Translations under genes and position numbers: made by a program
Shown: positions 6,274 through 9,133 of the stretch, in pieces
How the letters are laid out: each line of letters opens with the position of its first letter
Numbering within the stretch: position 1 is the stretch's first letter
Assembly (NCBI GenBank): GCA_937952305.1
Contig: CALFZO010000170.1
Coordinates: 1 to 9,133 of the forward strand
From: an uncultured Anaerolineales bacterium
GTDB lineage: Bacteria > Chloroflexota > Anaerolineae > Anaerolineales > UBA6663
Direction: 5' to 3'
Length of the DNA: 9,133 bases
Notes under the pieces: generated by a model
Database searches by the model: none
What the model saw: the letters and a program-made list of their open reading frames with translations, nothing else
Told to the model about the DNA's origin: nothing

Positions 6274-7128
6274 TCAGGCTGAGCGGAAAAACTCGAGCAG
6301 GGCCTGGTTGAACTCGGCGGCGTATTCGATGTTGGGCGCGTGGCCGCAGCGCGCGAAGACGCGCAGCTGCGCGCCCGGGATGAGCGCCTGGCCGGCATAG
6401 GCGTGGGCCACCGGCAGGAGTTGATCGTCCTCGCCCCAGACGATCAGCGTGGGCGTGGTCAGACCGGCGCGCCCCTGCGCGAAAGCCAGGCGCTGGCGGC
6501 GGGTGGCCAGCTGGCCGAGCACGCCCCAGCCCACCAGGCCGCGGCCGACGTGGTTGTGGCGCCAGCCACCGGGGTAGCGCAGGACCAGGACGTCGGCGGG
6601 GATGCGCTCGGGCGCGTAGTAGATCATGCGCTGCAGCCGCCGCCAAATCCACGGGCGCGGCCCGCCCACGATCTGCGCCGCGCTGGGCAGGAGCAAATCG
6701 GTCCAGTAGTTGCGGCGTTGAAAGAGCGGGATGTGCGCGTCCAGGCCAAGCGCGTTGACGAGCACCAGTTGCCGGACCCGGCCGGGCAAGGCCAGCGCCA
6801 CTTCGCTGGACACCGCGCCGCCCAGGGAGTTGCCCACCAGCCGGACGTCGGCGGCGCCCAGCGCGTCCAGCACCTCGCCCACAACGCGGGCCAGATCCTG
6901 CACGCGCATCGGCCGGCGCGGGCGGAAAGAGGCGCCGTGGCCGGGCAGATCCAGGGCTAACACGCTGTAGCCGGCCTCGGCCAGCGCTGGCAGGTTGAGG
7001 CGCCACATGTCGGCCGTGATCCCGAAGCCGTGCAGGAAGAGCACCAGCGGACCCTGGCCGCCGCGCACGACCCGCAGAGTGTGCGCGCCCAGCGTCTCCA
7101 CGGCATCAGACAGTTTGAAGGCCGTCAT
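6274..7128 (-). CDS. Alpha/beta-fold hydrolase
   Basis: A 284-residue cytoplasmic alpha/beta hydrolase with no signal peptide. The oxyanion motif HGFG is at 33-36, the nucleophile elbow GNSLGG has S101, the acid is probably D235 in WGEDD, and the catalytic histidine is H263 in CGHAP. A cap region of about 80 residues (130-210) is rich in Trp and Arg. The pattern resembles esterases and C-C bond hydrolases of the MhpC/BphD type, but the substrate cannot be assigned and no catabolic genes are adjacent. The start at ATG 7128 is set by where homology should begin. There is no Shine-Dalgarno (upstream reads CTCCTCCTC), while TATACT lies only 8-13 nt upstream, so the mRNA may be leaderless. The gene is divergent from the SRAP gene and ends 156 nt before the sigma gene with no clear terminator between them. 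Confidence 0.92.
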   Translation of the reverse strand: MTAFKLSDAVETLGAHTLRVVRGGQGPLVLFLHGFGITADMWRLNLPALAEAGYSVLALDLPGHGASFRPRRPMRVQDLARVVGEVLDALGAADVRLVGNSLGGAVSSEVALALPGRVRQLVLVNALGLDAHIPLFQRRNYWTDLLLPSAAQIVGGPRPWIWRRLQRMIYYAPERIPADVLVLRYPGGWRHNHVGRGLVGWGVLGQLATRRQRLAFAQGRAGLTTPTLIVWGEDDQLLPVAHAYAGQALIPGAQLRVFARCGHAPNIEYAAEFNQALLEFFRSA

Positions 7129-7143
7129 GAGGAGGAGTATACT
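7115..7143 (+). promoter_or_regulatory. SRAP gene promoter with a palindromic, possibly shared -10
   Basis: On the + strand TTGAAG (7115-7120), a 17-bp spacer and TATACT (7138-7143) form a good sigma-70-like promoter. Transcription from about 7150 gives a leader of about 52 nt before the SRAP ATG. The -35 and most of the spacer lie inside the hydrolase coding region. AGTATACT (7136-7143) is its own reverse complement, so a TATACT also faces the hydrolase gene, without a recognisable -35. Confidence 0.65.
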
Positions 7144-7201
7144 GGCTTCTCGCAGCGTCGATCCGGCAGTTTGGTTTGCGCCGGTCACGGGAGATCCAGC
7201 G

Positions 7202-7888
7202 ATGTGCGGACGCTTCACCCTCACCGTCGATCCCGCCGATCTGCAGGCGGCTTTTGACCTGGCGGCGCCGCCGCCGGCCGACCTGGCGCCGCGCTACAAC
7301 ATCGCGCCGACCCAGGCCGTAGCCGCCATCCCCAACGAGACGCCGCGCCACGTGGCGCTGTTCCAATGGGGCCTGATCCCGTCCTGGGCCAAGGATCCCA
7401 AGATCGGCAACTCGCTGATCAACGCGCGCGGCGAGACGGTGGCCGAGAAGCCGGCTTTCCGGGCCGCCCTCAAGCGCCGGCGTTGCTTGATCCTGGCCGA
7501 CGGCTTCTACGAGTGGAAGCGCGAAGGCACCGGCCGGGAGGCGCGCAAGACGCCCATGTATATTCAAATGAAAGACGGCCGGCCCTTTGCGTTGGCGGGC
7601 CTGTGGGAGGCGTGGAAGCCGAAGGAGGCCGGCGACGACGCCTGGGTGCGGACCTGCACGATCATCACCACGGCCCCGAACGCGCTGATGGCGTCCATCC
7701 ACGACCGCATGCCCGTCATCCTGCCGCCCGAGGCTTACGCCGCCTGGCTCACACCCGGTGAGCTGCCCACCGTCGAGGCGCTGGCCCTGCTGCAGCCGTT
7801 CGACGCGGCGGCCATGACCGCGCGCCCGGTCTCGACACGCGTCAACAACCCGCGCGTGGACGGACCGGATTTGCTGAGCGCCGCCTGA
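7202..7888 (+). CDS. yedK: SRAP-domain protein (YedK/HMCES family), abasic-site crosslinker
   Basis: A 228-residue protein of the SOS response-associated peptidase (SRAP) family. Known members (E. coli YedK, human HMCES) bind single-stranded DNA and join their N-terminal cysteine, after removal of Met1, to abasic sites as a stable thiazolidine, shielding the lesion. Every key residue is visible: MCGR start with C2, NIAPTQ (33-38), N74 in INARGE, E104 in GFYEW and H167 in SIHDRMP. The length is normal for the family. ATG 7202 has GGGAG 8 nt upstream (7189-7193), and Cys directly after Met confirms the start. A promoter is at 7115-7143. I see no recognisable LexA box, so damage induction is not supported by the sequence. 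No terminator separates it from the lipoprotein gene 80 nt downstream, which seems to have its own promoter. Confidence 0.96.
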   Translation: MCGRFTLTVDPADLQAAFDLAAPPPADLAPRYNIAPTQAVAAIPNETPRHVALFQWGLIPSWAKDPKIGNSLINARGETVAEKPAFRAALKRRRCLILADGFYEWKREGTGREARKTPMYIQMKDGRPFALAGLWEAWKPKEAGDDAWVRTCTIITTAPNALMASIHDRMPVILPPEAYAAWLTPGELPTVEALALLQPFDAAAMTARPVSTRVNNPRVDGPDLLSAA

Positions 7889-7903
7889 CCGCGACCTCGG
7901 CCT

Positions 7904-7931
7904 TTGCGTTCCGGGGCCGTTCGGTTACGAT
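7904..7931 (+). promoter_or_regulatory. Possible promoter of the lipoprotein gene
   Basis: TTGCGT (7904-7909), a 16-bp spacer and TACGAT (7926-7931) lie between the SRAP stop and the lipoprotein start. They would give a leader of about 30 nt containing the AGGAAAGG ribosome-binding site. The -35 matches the consensus in three positions and the -10 in four, so the call is moderate. Confidence 0.45.
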
Positions 7932-7968
7932 TGCGGCGCGTTTGACCAAAGCAGGAAAGGACTCGTCG

Positions 7969-8868
7969 ATGCTGAAACCCGCCTCCCCGCCGCGCGGAGC
8001 GCGCCTCTGGCTGGCGCCGCTTGGCCTGGCCCTCGCCCTCCTGGCCTGCGCCCGGGCCGAGGTGCCGTTTTCGCCCGGCCAGCCGCAGGTGTCTACGCCG
8101 ATGCTGGCCGTGGCGCGCGTGGACGGGGCACCGACCGAGACACCGGACGCCGCCGAACCGGTGCCCACCGCGCTGCCCACCGAGAGCGTGGGCGGCTACC
8201 CGCCGCCGGCGGACGGCGCGGCCACAGGCGCCGGTTACCCCGGCCCAACGGCCGAGGCGCCCACGCCCACCCTGGTGATCCAGCAGCCGCCGACGGACAC
8301 ACCGCCGCCGACCGAGACGCCGCTGGCCACCGACACGCCCGCGCCGACCGAGACGTCCGTCCCGGCCACCGACACCCCCGCCCCCACGGCCACGCCGGAA
8401 CCCAGCGCCACCGTCGGGCCGACCCAGCCGCCGGCGCCGCAGCCGATCCCGCCGGAGGCGCAGTTCATCCAGACGCTCACGGTCTCTCACGACGGCGGCG
8501 TCCTGGTGGGCCGCCCGCAAGACATGCTCGACGGGCGTGAGACCACCTGGGCCAGCCTGCGCGGCGGCAGCGCCGCCTGGGTGCTGGACCTGGGCGCCCT
8601 GCAGAACGTCGCCGGCGTGCGGCTGTACGCCCAGCGCGACGGCAGCGACCCGACCACGCTGACCAAGATCGACATCAGCCCGGACGGCAGCAATTGGGCC
8701 ACCGTCTACACCGGCGCCGGCAACTGCGGCGTGCCGGCCTGCGACACGCTCGTGCAGCTCGACTACACCGACCTGGGCTTCGGCACGTTCCGCGCCCAGT
8801 ATGTGCGCGTCATCGGCGGACCCACGCGTTTCGCCTTCGGCGAGGTCTTCGTCGCCGTCCTGCCGTAA
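7969..8868 (+). CDS. Secreted lipoprotein with Thr-Pro linker and F5/8 type C (discoidin-like) domain
   Basis: A 299-residue predicted lipoprotein. The N-terminus has Arg residues, a hydrophobic stretch (about 12-26) and a lipobox LLAC with C27 as the lipidated cysteine. Residues about 40-162 are low-complexity, rich in Thr, Pro, Ala and Glu with repeated TDTPAPT/PTETP units, which suggests an extended stalk through the cell envelope. Residues about 165-299 look like a galactose-binding-like beta sandwich of the F5/8 type C family: DGRETTWAS (188-196), WVLDLGALQNVAGVRLYA (204-221), IDISPDGSNWATVY (234-247) and QYVRVI (277-282). C253 and C258 could form a disulfide. Such domains usually bind carbohydrate or cell surfaces; the ligand is unknown and no catalytic domain is present. 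ATG 7969 is preferred over an in-frame TTG at 7942 because AGGAAAGG lies 8 nt upstream and it gives a compact signal peptide. Confidence 0.87.
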   Translation: MLKPASPPRGARLWLAPLGLALALLACARAEVPFSPGQPQVSTPMLAVARVDGAPTETPDAAEPVPTALPTESVGGYPPPADGAATGAGYPGPTAEAPTPTLVIQQPPTDTPPPTETPLATDTPAPTETSVPATDTPAPTATPEPSATVGPTQPPAPQPIPPEAQFIQTLTVSHDGGVLVGRPQDMLDGRETTWASLRGGSAAWVLDLGALQNVAGVRLYAQRDGSDPTTLTKIDISPDGSNWATVYTGAGNCGVPACDTLVQLDYTDLGFGTFRAQYVRVIGGPTRFAFGEVFVAVLP

Positions 8869-8890
8869 CCGCCGGCCGCGCCGCGCGCAA

Positions 8891-8934
8891 TAAAAACAGG
8901 CCGCCCGCAGCGCCGCGGGCGGCCTGTGCTTTTC
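8891..8934. terminator. Strong bidirectional terminator after the lipoprotein gene
   Basis: A perfect 13-bp stem (8896-8908 with 8915-8927, ACAGGCCGCCCGC) has a 6-nt loop. It is followed on the + strand by GCTTTTC and preceded by AAAAA (8892-8896), which forms a T-tract on the minus strand. It sits 27 nt past the lipoprotein stop and could also stop a minus-strand gene coming from the right. Confidence 0.9.
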
Positions 8935-9133
8935 TCCGTGAGTGCGCCGTTACCTGGCCAGCCTGCGCGCCAGGCCGTCATCGGCCAGATTGGCGCGGCG
9001 CGCCGCCGCAGACCCTGTCCCGCGGCGTCAGGCCGACCACGCCCAGCGGGGCCGCCTAGCGGCCGATTATCTCCGTCTCTGACCCAGAGGGAAGTGCTAC
9101 AACGGCCGGGCTTCGACAGAGCCTGGACCAAGC
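8935..9133. other. Unassigned right-edge stretch
   Basis: I see no convincing gene in these 199 bases. Open frames exist on both strands, but their translations are Arg/Pro/Ala-rich without a recognisable fold, and none has a good ribosome-binding site. A short hairpin (CTCTG 9077-9081 with CAGAG 9085-9089) is the only structure noticed. The stretch may be intergenic DNA ahead of a gene beyond the edge. Confidence 0.4.

Noticed and set aside
6158..7006. A 282-codon minus-strand frame overlapping the hydrolase
   Set aside because: It is Arg/Pro/Gly-rich with no domain and is in a different frame from the hydrolase, whose catalytic motifs are complete.
8235..8520. Gly/Val-rich minus-strand frames opposite the lipoprotein linker
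   Set aside because: The repetitive GVSVGGG-type translation is the complement of the Thr-Pro repeat, not an independent protein.
8942..9082. Small + strand frame (GTG start, 46 codons) ending in a helix-like AQRGRLAADYLRL
   Set aside because: The end faintly recalls YraN-type proteins, but it stops at once, has no ribosome-binding site and directly follows a strong terminator. It was not called as a gene or pseudogene.
1..9133. A hidden defence, mobile or CRISPR system
   Set aside because: I found no transposase, integrase, phage gene, toxin-antitoxin pair, reverse transcriptase, regularly spaced repeat or shift in base composition. The genes are ordinary chromosomal families.

Overview
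The window is 9.1 kb of very GC-rich bacterial chromosome, densely and ordinarily coded, with nine protein genes (one cut by the left edge). There are no mobile elements, RNA genes or CRISPR repeats. The gene mix suggests a Chloroflexota (Anaerolineae-like) bacterium: a GAF-PAS class III cyclase, an ECF sigma factor with a membrane anti-sigma factor whose extracytoplasmic loop is Ala/Pro-rich, and a lipoprotein with a long Thr-Pro linker and a discoidin-type domain. That placement is inference from gene style, not from a marker gene.

Layout. On the + strand at the left edge is the C-terminal two thirds of a PLP-dependent D-cysteine desulfhydrase/ACC deaminase-family enzyme (1-635). It converges on a long minus-strand series. 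Read in the direction of transcription, that series is: alpha/beta hydrolase (7128-6274), ECF sigma factor (6117-5452), anti-sigma factor (5455-4652, ATGA overlap with sigma), zinc-ribbon Nudix hydrolase (4600-4067), GAF-PAS adenylate cyclase (3962-2262) and a membrane family 2 glycosyltransferase (2164-719). Divergent from the hydrolase, on the + strand, are an SRAP/YedK-type abasic-site crosslinking protein (7202-7888) and a secreted lipoprotein (7969-8868).

Transcription. Four hairpin-plus-T-tract terminators are visible: after the glycosyltransferase, after the cyclase, between the anti-sigma and Nudix genes, and after the lipoprotein. The cyclase has a good sigma-70-like promoter (TTGCGA-N16-TATAAT), and the SRAP gene has another (TTGAAG-N17-TATACT) inside the start of the hydrolase gene. 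The minus-strand series is therefore probably several transcription units: hydrolase, sigma/anti-sigma (with Nudix by readthrough), cyclase, and glycosyltransferase.

Together the genes cover signalling (sigma/anti-sigma pair and a predicted cAMP-producing sensor), envelope work (glycosyltransferase, lipoprotein) and housekeeping or damage functions (Nudix, SRAP, hydrolase). I see no dedicated novel multi-gene system. The most interesting details are regulatory: the Nudix ribosome-binding site lies inside the 3' arm of the upstream terminator, a palindromic -10 element sits between divergent genes, and a 19-bp perfect palindrome lies ahead of the sigma operon.
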